Positions 45,758 through 54,182 of a stretch of 64,000 nt of DNA are shown piece by piece. Within the stretch, counting starts at the first letter, position 1. Every line of letters begins with the position of its first letter. The DNA is taken from contig CAZNDG010000003.1 of assembly GCA_964571695.1 (NCBI GenBank), positions 1 to 64,000 on the forward strand, read 5' to 3'. The stretch comes from UBA8958 sp964571695 (GTDB taxonomy: Bacteria; Desulfobacterota; Syntrophia; Syntrophales; UBA8958). The notes under the pieces were generated by a model. That model did no database searches, was not told the DNA's origin, and worked only from the letters and a program-made list of their open reading frames with translations. The position numbers and the translations under genes are program-made.

Positions 45758-47848
45758 ATGAAATCATTCTTTTATCCCAAAAGCATGGTGGTGGTCGGGG
45801 TCTCGGCCACAAAGATGAACCTGGGGCAGATCATCCTCCTCAACAACAAGCAGTGCGGGTATCAGGGCAAACTTTACGGCGTGGGTTCCCAGGCGGGAGA
45901 GGTGGCCGGGATACCCGTTTACACCCGGATCGACGAACTGCCCGAAATCCCCGAGGTGGCGATCATGCTCACTCCGGCCAGGACCATTCCCGCCCTCCTG
46001 AAAGATTGCGGCCGGAAAGGCATCCGGCGGGTGGTTATCGAATCCAGCGGTTTCAGCGAATACGCCCACGGCGACCATTCCCTGGAGCAGGAGGTCCTGG
46101 ATGCCGCTGACAGACACGGAATCAAATTCATCGGTCCCAACTGCGTGGGAACGGTGAATTTCGACATCAAGATGATGATGCCCTTCGCCTTCTTCAAGGA
46201 TCCTCCCTCCGGAGGCCGGGTGGCCATGATCGCCCAGAGCGGCGGGGTCGGGGGCACCTATCTCCACGCCCTGCCCGAGAACGCCGTAGTTCCCGGGAAA
46301 TTTGTCGCCGTCGGCAACAAACTCCAACTGGATGAAGTTGATTTCCTTGAATATTTTCTCAAGGACGAGGAAACGGACGTTGTTACATTGTACCTCGAGG
46401 GCTTCAGCAGGGGCCGGATGTTTCATAATCTGGCCATGGGTTCCCACAAGCCCATCATTGTCCAGAAATCGAACCGGAGCGAGACGAGCGCAAGGATCGC
46501 CCAGTCTCATACGACGGCCCTTTCCGCCGGAGATGACGTCGTGAACGGGATGTTCCGCCAGGACGCCGTCATCAGGGCCGAGGACGAGGGGGAATTCCTC
46601 TCGGCCATCAAGATCATCCGCCTGCCCCTGATGAAGGGCCGGCGCGTCGCCGTCCTGTCCCGGTCTGGCGGTCATGCCGTGCTTTCCGCCGACGCCTGCG
46701 CCAAATTCGGCTTCCACATGGCGCCCTTCCCGCCGGCCTTCCTGGCCAAGCTCAAGACCCTGTACCACACCCGGGTCATCGCCCACCAGAATCCCCTGGA
46801 TCTGGGCGAGATCTTCGATTACACGATCTTTACCGGCATCCTCGAGGAAACCCTGAAGTTGGACGACATCGACGGGGTTCTTTTCAATCACCTCTACGCC
46901 TCCACCTATGAAGCGCAGATGTCCCGGACCTTTCTCGCCGGGGTGGCGAAGCTTGTCGAGCTTTACGGGAAGCCCGTGGCCGTGGCCATGCTCTCCGATC
47001 CCGCGGAGCTTCTCGACGTCGCCCGAAGCCAGCCCTATCCCATTTTTACTTCTCCTCTGCAGGCCGCCGCGGCGCTCGATATGTCGGCGACCTATCATGA
47101 ACGGAAGACCCGGCGGGACAACCGGGGCGCACCGCCGCCGGTGTCTCTGAATAAGACTCTCATTGCCGACATCCGGGGGCGCTGCCGCCGGGAACGGCGG
47201 ATCCCCTGGACGGACGAGGCACTGGAGATCTGCCGGGCGGCGGGACTTTCACCGGCGCCGTCCTGGAGAGTCCGCCGTCCCGAGGAAGCGGAGGGACTGG
47301 CCGTCCGTTTTCCCGTGGCGGTGAAGCTCCTATCCCGGGAGGCCTCCCACAAGACCGACGTTGGAGGGGTGCGGCTCTCCGTCCGGACGCGGCGGTCCCT
47401 CCGTAGGGTCCTGGGCGAGATGGCGGAGCGATTCGCCCCCATCGCCGATGGATTCCTGATCCAGGAAATGGCGGCGCCGGGGGTAGAATGCTTTGTCGGT
47501 GGGCGCCGGGATCCGGTGTTCGGTCCCGTGGTCATGGCGGGTCTGGGGGGAGTCTTCATCGAGGTCTTCAAGGACAGGGCCATCCGCCTGGCGCCGGTGA
47601 CCGGGGCCGAGGCGGCGGACATGGTCGCCGAGTTGAAGGCCTATCCTCTCCTACAAGGTTTCCGGGGGCGGGAGGCCGCCGATATCGAGGCCCTGGAGGA
47701 GGTGATCTGCCGGGTTTCCGCCCTCCTGGCCGCCACCCCGGAGATCGCCGAGTTGGACCTCAACCCCGTGATCGTCCATCCGGCCGGGAAGGGGGTCTCC
47801 CTGGTGGATGCCCGGATCTTCTTTACCCGGCGGCACTTGGAAGACTGA
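45758..47848 (+). CDS. ADP-forming acyl-CoA synthetase (fused alpha-beta acetate-CoA ligase)
   Basis: A 696-residue enzyme of the NDP-forming acyl-CoA synthetase family, which converts acyl-CoA, ADP and phosphate to acid, CoA and ATP, a common last energy-conserving step in anaerobes. Order: CoA-binding domain (residues 1-130; MVVVGVSATKMNLG, GPNCVGTVNFD), succinyl-CoA-ligase-like domains (140-455; AQSGGVGGTYLH; AQSHTTALSAGD, whose His matches the phosphohistidine), then an ATP-grasp domain (about 480-696; AVKLLSREASHKTDVGGVRL, and ELDLNPVIVHP near the end). The start is ATG 45758. No GNAT domain is fused here; one is fused to the neighbouring CoA-transferase. A regulatory Pat-type role is possible but less likely without that domain. 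Confidence 0.85.
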   Translation: MKSFFYPKSMVVVGVSATKMNLGQIILLNNKQCGYQGKLYGVGSQAGEVAGIPVYTRIDELPEIPEVAIMLTPARTIPALLKDCGRKGIRRVVIESSGFSEYAHGDHSLEQEVLDAADRHGIKFIGPNCVGTVNFDIKMMMPFAFFKDPPSGGRVAMIAQSGGVGGTYLHALPENAVVPGKFVAVGNKLQLDEVDFLEYFLKDEETDVVTLYLEGFSRGRMFHNLAMGSHKPIIVQKSNRSETSARIAQSHTTALSAGDDVVNGMFRQDAVIRAEDEGEFLSAIKIIRLPLMKGRRVAVLSRSGGHAVLSADACAKFGFHMAPFPPAFLAKLKTLYHTRVIAHQNPLDLGEIFDYTIFTGILEETLKLDDIDGVLFNHLYASTYEAQMSRTFLAGVAKLVELYGKPVAVAMLSDPAELLDVARSQPYPIFTSPLQAAAALDMSATYHERKTRRDNRGAPPPVSLNKTLIADIRGRCRRERRIPWTDEALEICRAAGLSPAPSWRVRRPEEAEGLAVRFPVAVKLLSREASHKTDVGGVRLSVRTRRSLRRVLGEMAERFAPIADGFLIQEMAAPGVECFVGGRRDPVFGPVVMAGLGGVFIEVFKDRAIRLAPVTGAEAADMVAELKAYPLLQGFRGREAADIEALEEVICRVSALLAATPEIAELDLNPVIVHPAGKGVSLVDARIFFTRRHLED

Positions 47849-47967
47849 TCCCCGGCGGGCGGGGAAACGATTTCCTCCCGTCCTGCGCCGGGTCGTGGCG
47901 TCATGTCGATGAGATGGGAAGGGCTTTCCAAAAACGGGAGGCGTCGAGGCAGTTTAGAACGAGAAGC

Positions 47968-49935
47968 ATGCAAATCCCAACCGCTCCTGGAGCCCGCCTG
48001 GTGCTCATCCATCCGCCCGTATCCAAGCCCTGCGAGCCGCCGGCGGGGATCGCGAGGCTGGCGGGGTATCTGGAGGCGCGGGGCGTGTCCTGTACCCTCA
48101 TCGACGCCAACGGCGAAGGTTTCCGCTTCCTCTTCGGTCCGGTGCTCCGGGTTGAGGGATCAGGGCGCCCCGGCCGCCACGGCCTGGCGCCGGACACCGA
48201 AGTAAGCCCGGGGCGGGTAAAACCGCCGGGAGAGTCCATGTCTGGGCGTAATCTTGCCAACCTCGACACCTGGACCCGACGGGCGATGCGAAACCTGGAT
48301 CGGCACCTTCGGGATTTGCGGTCCCCGCCCCTTTACTCCCATCCAGACCGTTACCGCCGGGCCGTCGCCGATCTCAGCCGCATTCTGGCTCGTCTGACCG
48401 GCCGACGGGAGGTTGTCCTGGGCCTTGCCGACTACCAGGACGGCGAGCTCTCTCCCGTTCGGTCTCGGGATCTCCTGACCGCCGCCGGCCGTCCGGAAAG
48501 AAATCCCTTTTTCCCCTATTTTATTAACGAATTGGCGCCGAGATTGGCGGCGGGTGCCCCGCCCCTAACAATCGGCGTCTCTCTGAATTATCTAAGCCAG
48601 GCCCTCTGCGCCTTTGCCATGATCGGGTTTTTGCGCGCCCGCCATCCCCAGGCCCGGATCGTTCTTGGCGGGGGGCTGGTGACCTCCTGGCTCCGCCGGC
48701 GGCCCCAAGCGCGGTATGCCTTCGACGGTCTGGTGGATAATTTGGTGGCCGGTCCGGGAGAGGAGTTTCTCCTGAACCTGGCGAATAATTGTGGGAGCGG
48801 GATAAGAGAGGGCGGTCATCCCGGCGGCGGGGAGATTTTGGATGCGGCGGTTTCCCGGGCAGACAGCCGCATCCCGGCGGTACGGTCGATACAAAAGGCA
48901 ACGCAGGATATGACGGTGGGACCTGATACGACTACGGCGGTTGATCCGACGGCGTTGCACGGCGCTCCGGTGTCGCAAGACGCGCCAGCGTCACGGTCAT
49001 GTTGGTCCGACTGCGGCCCGGCGTTAGGGTGGACCGGACTGCCCGATGAGGGTACAGCGGGGACCGGGGTGGAAACACGGTCCGCCGGCGCCTCTTCCTG
49101 CCCCGATTACCGTGCCTTCCCCGGTGATCTCTACCTCGCTCCCGGTCCGGTCCTCCCCTACAGCGCCGCGGCGGGGTGTTGGTGGCGCCGCTGCCGGTTC
49201 TGTCCGGAGACGGCGGAACGCAATCCCTACCGTTCCCTTTCGGCGGAAAAGGTCTTTGCGGACCTGAATCGCCTCAAGAAAGAGATGAATCCCGTCCTCA
49301 TCCATTTCCTCGACAACGCCATGAGCCCCGCCCTGTTGGCGGCGCTGGCCCGGCATCCCGTCGGCGTCCCCTGGTACGGGTTCGCACGGATCACGGAACA
49401 ACTTGCGGCTCCGGAATTTTGCCGCCGCCTCCGGGACGGCGGCTGCGTCATGCTGAAGCTGGGGCTGGAGTCGGGAGATCAACGGGTGCTCGATGCCCTT
49501 GACAAGGGGATCGACCTGAAGATGGCTTCCCGGGTGCTGTGGAACCTGAAGGCGGCGGGGATCGCCGCCTATGTCTATCTCCTCTTCGGAACCCCGGCTG
49601 AGGATCGGGAGGCGGCTCGGCGCACCGTGGAGTACGTGGCGGCCCACAGCGCGGCGATCGGATTTCTCAATATCGCCCTCTTCAATATGCCGGCCTTCGC
49701 CGCCGCGGCCTCGGGCCTGGCAACACGGCCCTTCTCCGACGGCGATCTGTCCCTCTACGTGGATTTCAACCACGCCCGGGGATGGTCCCGCGGGGATCTC
49801 CGCCGGTTCCTCGCCGGCGAGGTAAAGGGGCATCCCGCCATCGCCGCGATCCTCAGGCGGACGCCGCCTGTCTTCACTTCCAATCACGCCCCGTTCACGG
49901 CAATGGGAGACGGATTGCTCACCCTGTCTTCCTGA
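47968..49935 (+). CDS. B12-binding-type radical SAM protein with CX4CX2C cluster motif
   Basis: A 655-residue protein. ATG 47968 has GAGAAG just upstream and begins the cobalamin-domain-like sequence (LVLIHPPVSKPCEPPAGIAR, then LAGYLEARG). Residues about 190-270 complete that region (IVLGGGLVTSW). An unusual low-complexity insert of about 110 residues (270-380) follows, before the radical SAM part opens at GPVLPYSAAAGC. The iron-sulphur cysteines are in CWWRRCRFC, a CX4CX2C spacing in place of the usual CX3CX2C. Later motifs are HFLDNAMSP and MLKLGLESGDQRVLDAL, typical of this superfamily. Target molecule unknown. It starts 119 bases after the synthetase gene, and its 3' end overlaps the convergent YihY gene by 17 bases. 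Confidence 0.75.
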   Translation: MQIPTAPGARLVLIHPPVSKPCEPPAGIARLAGYLEARGVSCTLIDANGEGFRFLFGPVLRVEGSGRPGRHGLAPDTEVSPGRVKPPGESMSGRNLANLDTWTRRAMRNLDRHLRDLRSPPLYSHPDRYRRAVADLSRILARLTGRREVVLGLADYQDGELSPVRSRDLLTAAGRPERNPFFPYFINELAPRLAAGAPPLTIGVSLNYLSQALCAFAMIGFLRARHPQARIVLGGGLVTSWLRRRPQARYAFDGLVDNLVAGPGEEFLLNLANNCGSGIREGGHPGGGEILDAAVSRADSRIPAVRSIQKATQDMTVGPDTTTAVDPTALHGAPVSQDAPASRSCWSDCGPALGWTGLPDEGTAGTGVETRSAGASSCPDYRAFPGDLYLAPGPVLPYSAAAGCWWRRCRFCPETAERNPYRSLSAEKVFADLNRLKKEMNPVLIHFLDNAMSPALLAALARHPVGVPWYGFARITEQLAAPEFCRRLRDGGCVMLKLGLESGDQRVLDALDKGIDLKMASRVLWNLKAAGIAAYVYLLFGTPAEDREAARRTVEYVAAHSAAIGFLNIALFNMPAFAAAASGLATRPFSDGDLSLYVDFNHARGWSRGDLRRFLAGEVKGHPAIAAILRRTPPVFTSNHAPFTAMGDGLLTLSS

Positions 49936-51487
49936 AGGCGACCTCCCAGGCCCGCTCCCGATCGAAAGCGACAATCCGGTTCCCCTCGAGCTTCAGTACC
50001 CCGGCCTGGATAAGTTCCTGGGCGGTCTCTTCGATCTCGTTGGTGTCCTTTCCCGTGATGGCCGCCAGGTCCTCCAGGAAGTTACGATTCTGGGGAAGAG
50101 GATCGTTTTTGAGAAAATGCATGATCATGACCAGACACAGCCAGGAATGGGTGGCCCCCTCCAGAATCTCGTTGGCGTGCTTTATCCGCCGGGAAAATTC
50201 CTTGAGCATGAGCAGCGCCGCATGGTCGCTTTCCCTCAGGAGTTTGTGGAAGGTTTCGCCGTCGATCACCGCCACTTCCGCCGTTTCGCAGACCTTAGCC
50301 GAGGCGGTGCGCGGGGACTCGATAAGGGCCGCGATTTCCCCGAAATATGCCCCCGGTCCCATGTCCGACAGGACCTTCTTTACCGCTCCCACCGTCTTTT
50401 CGAGCTGAATTCGCCCCGTTATGACGTAATAGAGATCCTGGCTGGGATCTCCTTCCCGGAAGATGTAGCTGTCCTGGGGATAGAGACGGCCGAATTTATG
50501 AAAGAGCCGGTCGTCGATGTTCAGCCATTTATTGACATTGCGCTCCGCCTTCTTGCCCGGCGGGAAGAAGGCCTTCTGCAGCAGCAGCAGATCCCGTCTC
50601 ATGAAGGAAGCCATCAGTTCGGCGCAGAACAGAAGGATCAGGGCGACGTAAAATATCCAGATCACCAGGATGACCACCGCCTCCAGGGAGCCGAAGATGA
50701 TGTTGTAGCGGGTGTAGTTGGCTACATACCAGGTGAAGAAGTGCTTCGCCAGTTCCATGAGGGCGGAAAAAATCGCTCCGCCCGCAACAGCGACACCGAG
50801 GGGAATTTTTACCGTGGGGATGGCCTTATAGACGATGGTGAAAAACAGGACCGTAACCAGGTATGGAATTCCGTATTGGAAGAAAAAACCTTGCAGCATC
50901 GGGAAATGGGGCAAGATCTTTTCGGCCAGCAGCGGCTGTCTGGTGATCAGGGCGGCCAGGGAGGTGATGAAGATGCTCGCGATAGCTACGGCCCACCCCA
51001 TGGGGATCATGGCGATGGCCAGCATTTTCGACCAGAGGTAGTTGCGGTGGCGGTGGGAGCGGAATATCTGGTGAAAGGCCGTTTCGATGGCCCCGAAGAT
51101 CATGGAGGAGAACCAGATCAGGGTAATGATGCCGATCCAGCCCAGGACTCCCTTCTTCTCCTCGATGCCTCCCAATTGCTTAAGGAGGGGGTCGGAGAAA
51201 TAGGGGCTCAGATTCTTGACCCCTTCCACCAACTGCTGTTGGATGCGGGGATAGGCGCCGAGGATCTCGTTGGCCATGAGAATAGTAAGGATGAACAGGG
51301 GGATGAAGGACAGGATCGCGTACAGGGAGATGGCCGCGGCCTGGTTGGTGTCTCCGTTTTTATCGAAATTTAATATGGCGTCGATGGTTACATCCCAAAC
51401 TCCCATCAGGCGGATCTTGAGGAGGGCGATCGGCTTCCGGAATGAAGGGGGTTTGGGAAAAAACCTGTGTGAATTGCCTGCGGGCAT
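49919..51487 (-). CDS. YihY-family membrane protein fused to cyclic-nucleotide-binding and CRP-like C-terminal domains
   Basis: A 522-residue inner-membrane protein. Residues 30-305 are a YihY/BrkB-type domain with about six membrane segments (AISLYAILSFIPLFILTIL, WIGIITLIWFSSMIFGAIE, LEAVVILVIWIFYVALILL). Residues about 335-440 form a cyclic-nucleotide-binding domain: FREGDPSQDLYYVITGRI, then GAYFGEIAALIESPRTASA, which keeps the phosphate-binding Gly-Glu and Arg. Residues 445-522 match the winged-helix half of CRP (LAAITGKDTNEIEETAQEL, then GNRIVAFD), but the recognition helix is acidic. The whole CRP layout is therefore attached to a membrane protein. It might sense cyclic nucleotides at the membrane; DNA binding is doubtful. 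A MITE inserted upstream may affect its promoter. Confidence 0.83.
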   Translation of the reverse strand: MPAGNSHRFFPKPPSFRKPIALLKIRLMGVWDVTIDAILNFDKNGDTNQAAAISLYAILSFIPLFILTILMANEILGAYPRIQQQLVEGVKNLSPYFSDPLLKQLGGIEEKKGVLGWIGIITLIWFSSMIFGAIETAFHQIFRSHRHRNYLWSKMLAIAMIPMGWAVAIASIFITSLAALITRQPLLAEKILPHFPMLQGFFFQYGIPYLVTVLFFTIVYKAIPTVKIPLGVAVAGGAIFSALMELAKHFFTWYVANYTRYNIIFGSLEAVVILVIWIFYVALILLFCAELMASFMRRDLLLLQKAFFPPGKKAERNVNKWLNIDDRLFHKFGRLYPQDSYIFREGDPSQDLYYVITGRIQLEKTVGAVKKVLSDMGPGAYFGEIAALIESPRTASAKVCETAEVAVIDGETFHKLLRESDHAALLMLKEFSRRIKHANEILEGATHSWLCLVMIMHFLKNDPLPQNRNFLEDLAAITGKDTNEIEETAQELIQAGVLKLEGNRIVAFDRERAWEVAFRKTG

Positions 51488-51616
51488 CTTTTCCTCTTTT
51501 CATAGCTTGATGACCGGCACCATCAATAGGCATAAAACCACTTTTAAGGCAAGCGGGGAAGCACCGTCATGGGGGTTCTGACCAGAGGCCAAAGGATAAG
51601 TGTGATTATTTACGGT

Positions 51617-51783
51617 AATAGCTTTGCATAACTGCGGAAAAATGGTTCGCAAGCGGCGAATCAAATGCTTTTCGCCGTTGCGTGATTGAACTTAACGCTT
51701 GGTAATGAATAAGGTTTATACGTTACCCATTCAGAGGCGAAAAAGATTTCTGAGCCGCGGCGAAGCCATTTTTCAAAGGTCTC
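51617..51783. mobile_element. MITE copy 1
   Basis: A 167-bp element nearly identical to 60785-60950. It is flanked by the 5-bp duplication ACGGT (51612-51616 and 51784-51788). The ends form an imperfect inverted repeat: CTTTG...AAAAATGGTTCGC at the left, and GAGACCTTTGAAAAATGG read inward from the right. It encodes no transposase. Confidence 0.8.
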
Positions 51784-51903
51784 ACGGTATCTTGACCGTT
51801 GCAGATTGTTGCGCTGAGAGATAAAACCCCGGCGGTACCCGCCCGGCGGGCATGCCCGGCCGCGGCCCTGAGGATCGTTCCGTCGGCGGCAGGGAAGGAA
51901 GGA

Positions 51904-51932
51904 GGGGGGACCGGGGGCGTAAGGCCCGGTCC
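51904..51932. repeat. Hairpin, GGGGACCGGG stem
   Basis: GGGGACCGGG pairs perfectly with CCCGGTCCCC around a nine-base loop. There is no T-run on either side, so a simple terminator is unlikely. Confidence 0.6.
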
Positions 51933-51994
51933 CCTTGAAGACAACACCTGCATGATGCCGTGCCGTCTTTGTAGGCATGAAACTTTTAGAGAGA

Positions 51995-52021
51995 GGGACC
52001 GGAGTTTCAGACTCCGGTCCC
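51995..52021. repeat. Hairpin, GGGACCGGAGT stem
   Basis: GGGACCGGAGT and ACTCCGGTCCC form a perfect 11-pair stem with loop TTCAG. It shares GGGACCGG with the hairpin 63 bases upstream. Confidence 0.6.
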
Positions 52022-52166
52022 TGCTTGGGAGGAGGTTGGCGACACACTCCACCTCTTCAGTGGACGTTCACCCACCTGGGTGATCTGTGTTTGCGGGGAT
52101 GTTAAGTTATTTTGAGAATTGCGCAATATTAAAAGAATTGAACTATAAATTACAGAAAATGTAATT

Positions 52167-53504
52167 TTAAGCCAGGGAGGAGAGAAAGGCCTGGAGGTTG
52201 TGTTTGTTGTTCGTCATGCCCATTTTTTTCCGGATCCGGTAGCGGTGGATGTTTACGGCGCCGGCGGATACGTGGAGGATGTCGGCGATTTCCTTGCTGG
52301 TGAGGCCTTCCTTGATGAAGTTGGCGATCTGGATCTCCCGGGAGGTCAGATTTATGTATTTAGTCGAAAGTCTGCGGGCAAAGGGTGAGACAAGGTCCTT
52401 GAGGTTGGACTCGAGGATGTTGAGATGGGCCTGCTCCCGGGCTTCCATGCGGCTCGTTTTCAGTTTTTCCAGATAGGGGAGGACAAGCTTCTTGATATTG
52501 AGCAGCATCCTTTCCTCCAGCTCGTCGCGGTCCTCTTCCCGGCGTTTGAGGAGGACCCGCAGGGCTGCGTTTAATTCCTCCAGTTCATGGGTCTTTATTT
52601 CCAGCTCCTTGCCCCGCTTCCGGACCGCTTCTTCCGCGCTTTTCCTGTCGGTGATGTCCCGGATGGATTCGATGGCCCCCACGATATTGCCCCGGCTGTC
52701 GTAGAGGGGGCTGGCCTTGGCCCAGAGGAAGGCCTTGTGCCCCTTGACCTGCGGGACGTCAGTTTCGATGATCAGCAGATCCCTTTCCTTCTTGAGTACG
52801 TAATAGCTTCGTTCGATCTTGTCATTCGGCTTGAGAATGAGATCGATGAGGATGGGCCGCCGTACACCGTAAAAGGTGAGGGCGTATTCATAATCGCCCT
52901 TGCCGATGATATCCGGGGCCTTGACGCCGGTCATCTCCTCCATGGCCCGGTTCCAGGCGATCACCATTCCCCCCCGGTCGATGGCAAAGGTGGCGTCGGG
53001 TAGAAATTCGATGATGTCCGCCAGCCGCTGTTCCGATTCCCGCAGGGCCTCCCGCATGCGGCGCTGTTCGGTGACGTCCATGGAATTGCCCAGGATCGCC
53101 GGTTTGCCGTCATAATAAATGGAGGTGACCGTTTCCATGATCCAGCGGATCTCGCCCTTCTTGGTGACGATTCGGAATTCGTGGGGGGAGGTGCTTTCAC
53201 CGCGCAACATGGCCCGGGCATTTCTCTTGACGTCCTCCCGGTCCTCTGGGTGGACGATGCTGTCGGACTTCCTGCCGGTGAGTTCTTCCATGGTCAACCC
53301 AGCATAGGAGGCGGCGTTGCTGTTGGCGTACTTGAATTTTCCGTTCTGGACGACGTAGATCCCGGCGAAGGATTGCTCCGCCAGGGTGCGGAAGAGACTT
53401 TCACTCTGCCTGAGGGATGCCTCGACCTGCCGGCGGTCCGCCGAATCCTTTTCCAGGGCGAGGATCTTATCCTCGAGGGCCTTGATTCCGGATGTCCTTT
53501 TCAT
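52167..53504 (-). CDS. PAS-PAS-LuxR transcriptional regulator
   Basis: A 445-residue cytoplasmic one-component regulator. PAS 1 (about residues 35-150; GIYVVQNGKFKYANSNAASY, IVHPEDREDV) and PAS 2 (about 155-290; LPDATFAIDRGGMVIAWNRA) are followed by a coiled coil (290-375; many Glu/Arg/Leu heptads). A LuxR-type helix-turn-helix closes the protein (LTSREIQIANFIKEGLTSKE, then INIHRYRIRKKMG-like NIHRYRIRKKMG). PAS 1 is of the same subtype as two PAS domains in the histidine kinase at 54179, so they may read the same signal. There is no phosphoacceptor domain. It lies 39 bases after the NarL-type regulator gene on the same strand and probably shares its transcript. Confidence 0.85.
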   Translation of the reverse strand: MKRTSGIKALEDKILALEKDSADRRQVEASLRQSESLFRTLAEQSFAGIYVVQNGKFKYANSNAASYAGLTMEELTGRKSDSIVHPEDREDVKRNARAMLRGESTSPHEFRIVTKKGEIRWIMETVTSIYYDGKPAILGNSMDVTEQRRMREALRESEQRLADIIEFLPDATFAIDRGGMVIAWNRAMEEMTGVKAPDIIGKGDYEYALTFYGVRRPILIDLILKPNDKIERSYYVLKKERDLLIIETDVPQVKGHKAFLWAKASPLYDSRGNIVGAIESIRDITDRKSAEEAVRKRGKELEIKTHELEELNAALRVLLKRREEDRDELEERMLLNIKKLVLPYLEKLKTSRMEAREQAHLNILESNLKDLVSPFARRLSTKYINLTSREIQIANFIKEGLTSKEIADILHVSAGAVNIHRYRIRKKMGMTNNKHNLQAFLSSLA

Positions 53505-53543
53505 CGTTGCCGTTTCTCCCTAACCGCCATTACCGGTGCGAAG

Positions 53544-54182
53544 TTAACCGATGAGTTTGTTCTGAACGGCGTAGAGGGTGATCTCGGCGTTGTTCTTCAT
53601 CCGCATCTTGTCGATGATGTGACTCCGGTAGGTGCTGATGGTCTTGACGCTCAGGCACAGTTCGTCGGCGATGTCGGACACGGTCTTCCCCGAGGCGATG
53701 AGGAGCATAACCTGGTATTCCCGGTCCGAGAGCTTTTCGTGGAGGGGCTTGTTGGCGTCCTCGTCCAGATATTCGGTGAGCTTCTCCGCCAGGGAGGCGC
53801 TGATGTATTTGCCCCCCTGGGAGATCTTGCGGATCGCGGCGATGAGTTCGTTGGGGGCGCTGGCCTTGGTCATGTATCCCGAGGCCCCGGCGCGGAGGGC
53901 CCGGACTGCGTACTGCTCCTCCGGATAGATGCTGAGGATCATGACGGGCATTTTAGGTTTTTCCGCCTTCAGGTCCTTCAAGACCTCGAGGCCGTTCCGT
54001 CCCGGCATGGAGATGTCGAGAAGGACGATATCGTAATCTTTCTTTCTAATCAGATTTAGTACTTCCTGCCCGTTTCCCGCCTCGTCGGCCACGGTCATGT
54101 CCTGGGTGTCCGAGATGACGAGTTTGAACCCCGCCCGGACGATAGGGTGATCGTCGGCGATAAGAATCCTTATTTTCTTCAT
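53544..54182 (-). CDS. NarL/FixJ-family response regulator
   Basis: A 212-residue two-component regulator. The receiver domain (1-120) has acidic pocket Asp10/Asp11, phosphoacceptor Asp56 in DIVLLDISMPG, and the conserved Lys in YMTKASAP. The LuxR/GerE helix-turn-helix (about 145-205) contains LSDREYQVMLLIASGKTVSD and the recognition segment SVKTISTYRSHIIDKM. Its start codon overlaps the stop of the upstream histidine kinase gene (ATGA, 4 bases), so the two are translationally coupled and very likely form a cognate pair: a HisKA_3-type kinase with a NarL-type regulator is the usual combination. Target promoters cannot be deduced from the window. Confidence 0.92.
   Translation of the reverse strand: MKKIRILIADDHPIVRAGFKLVISDTQDMTVADEAGNGQEVLNLIRKKDYDIVLLDISMPGRNGLEVLKDLKAEKPKMPVMILSIYPEEQYAVRALRAGASGYMTKASAPNELIAAIRKISQGGKYISASLAEKLTEYLDEDANKPLHEKLSDREYQVMLLIASGKTVSDIADELCLSVKTISTYRSHIIDKMRMKNNAEITLYAVQNKLIG

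Larger units (their letters stand above)
51488..52166. other. Long intergenic region: MITE plus two perfect hairpins
   Basis: These 679 bases contain the MITE at 51617-51783, the hairpins at 51904-51932 and 51995-52021, and a small CACCCA/TGGGTG palindrome at 52069-52082. Open frames inside have no family resemblance. Confidence 0.6.

Noticed and set aside
48790..49090. Low-complexity insert in the radical SAM gene considered as a double frameshift
   Set aside because: The frame stays open throughout and the flanking domains are in the same frame; other frames show no better homology, so I kept one gene with an insert.
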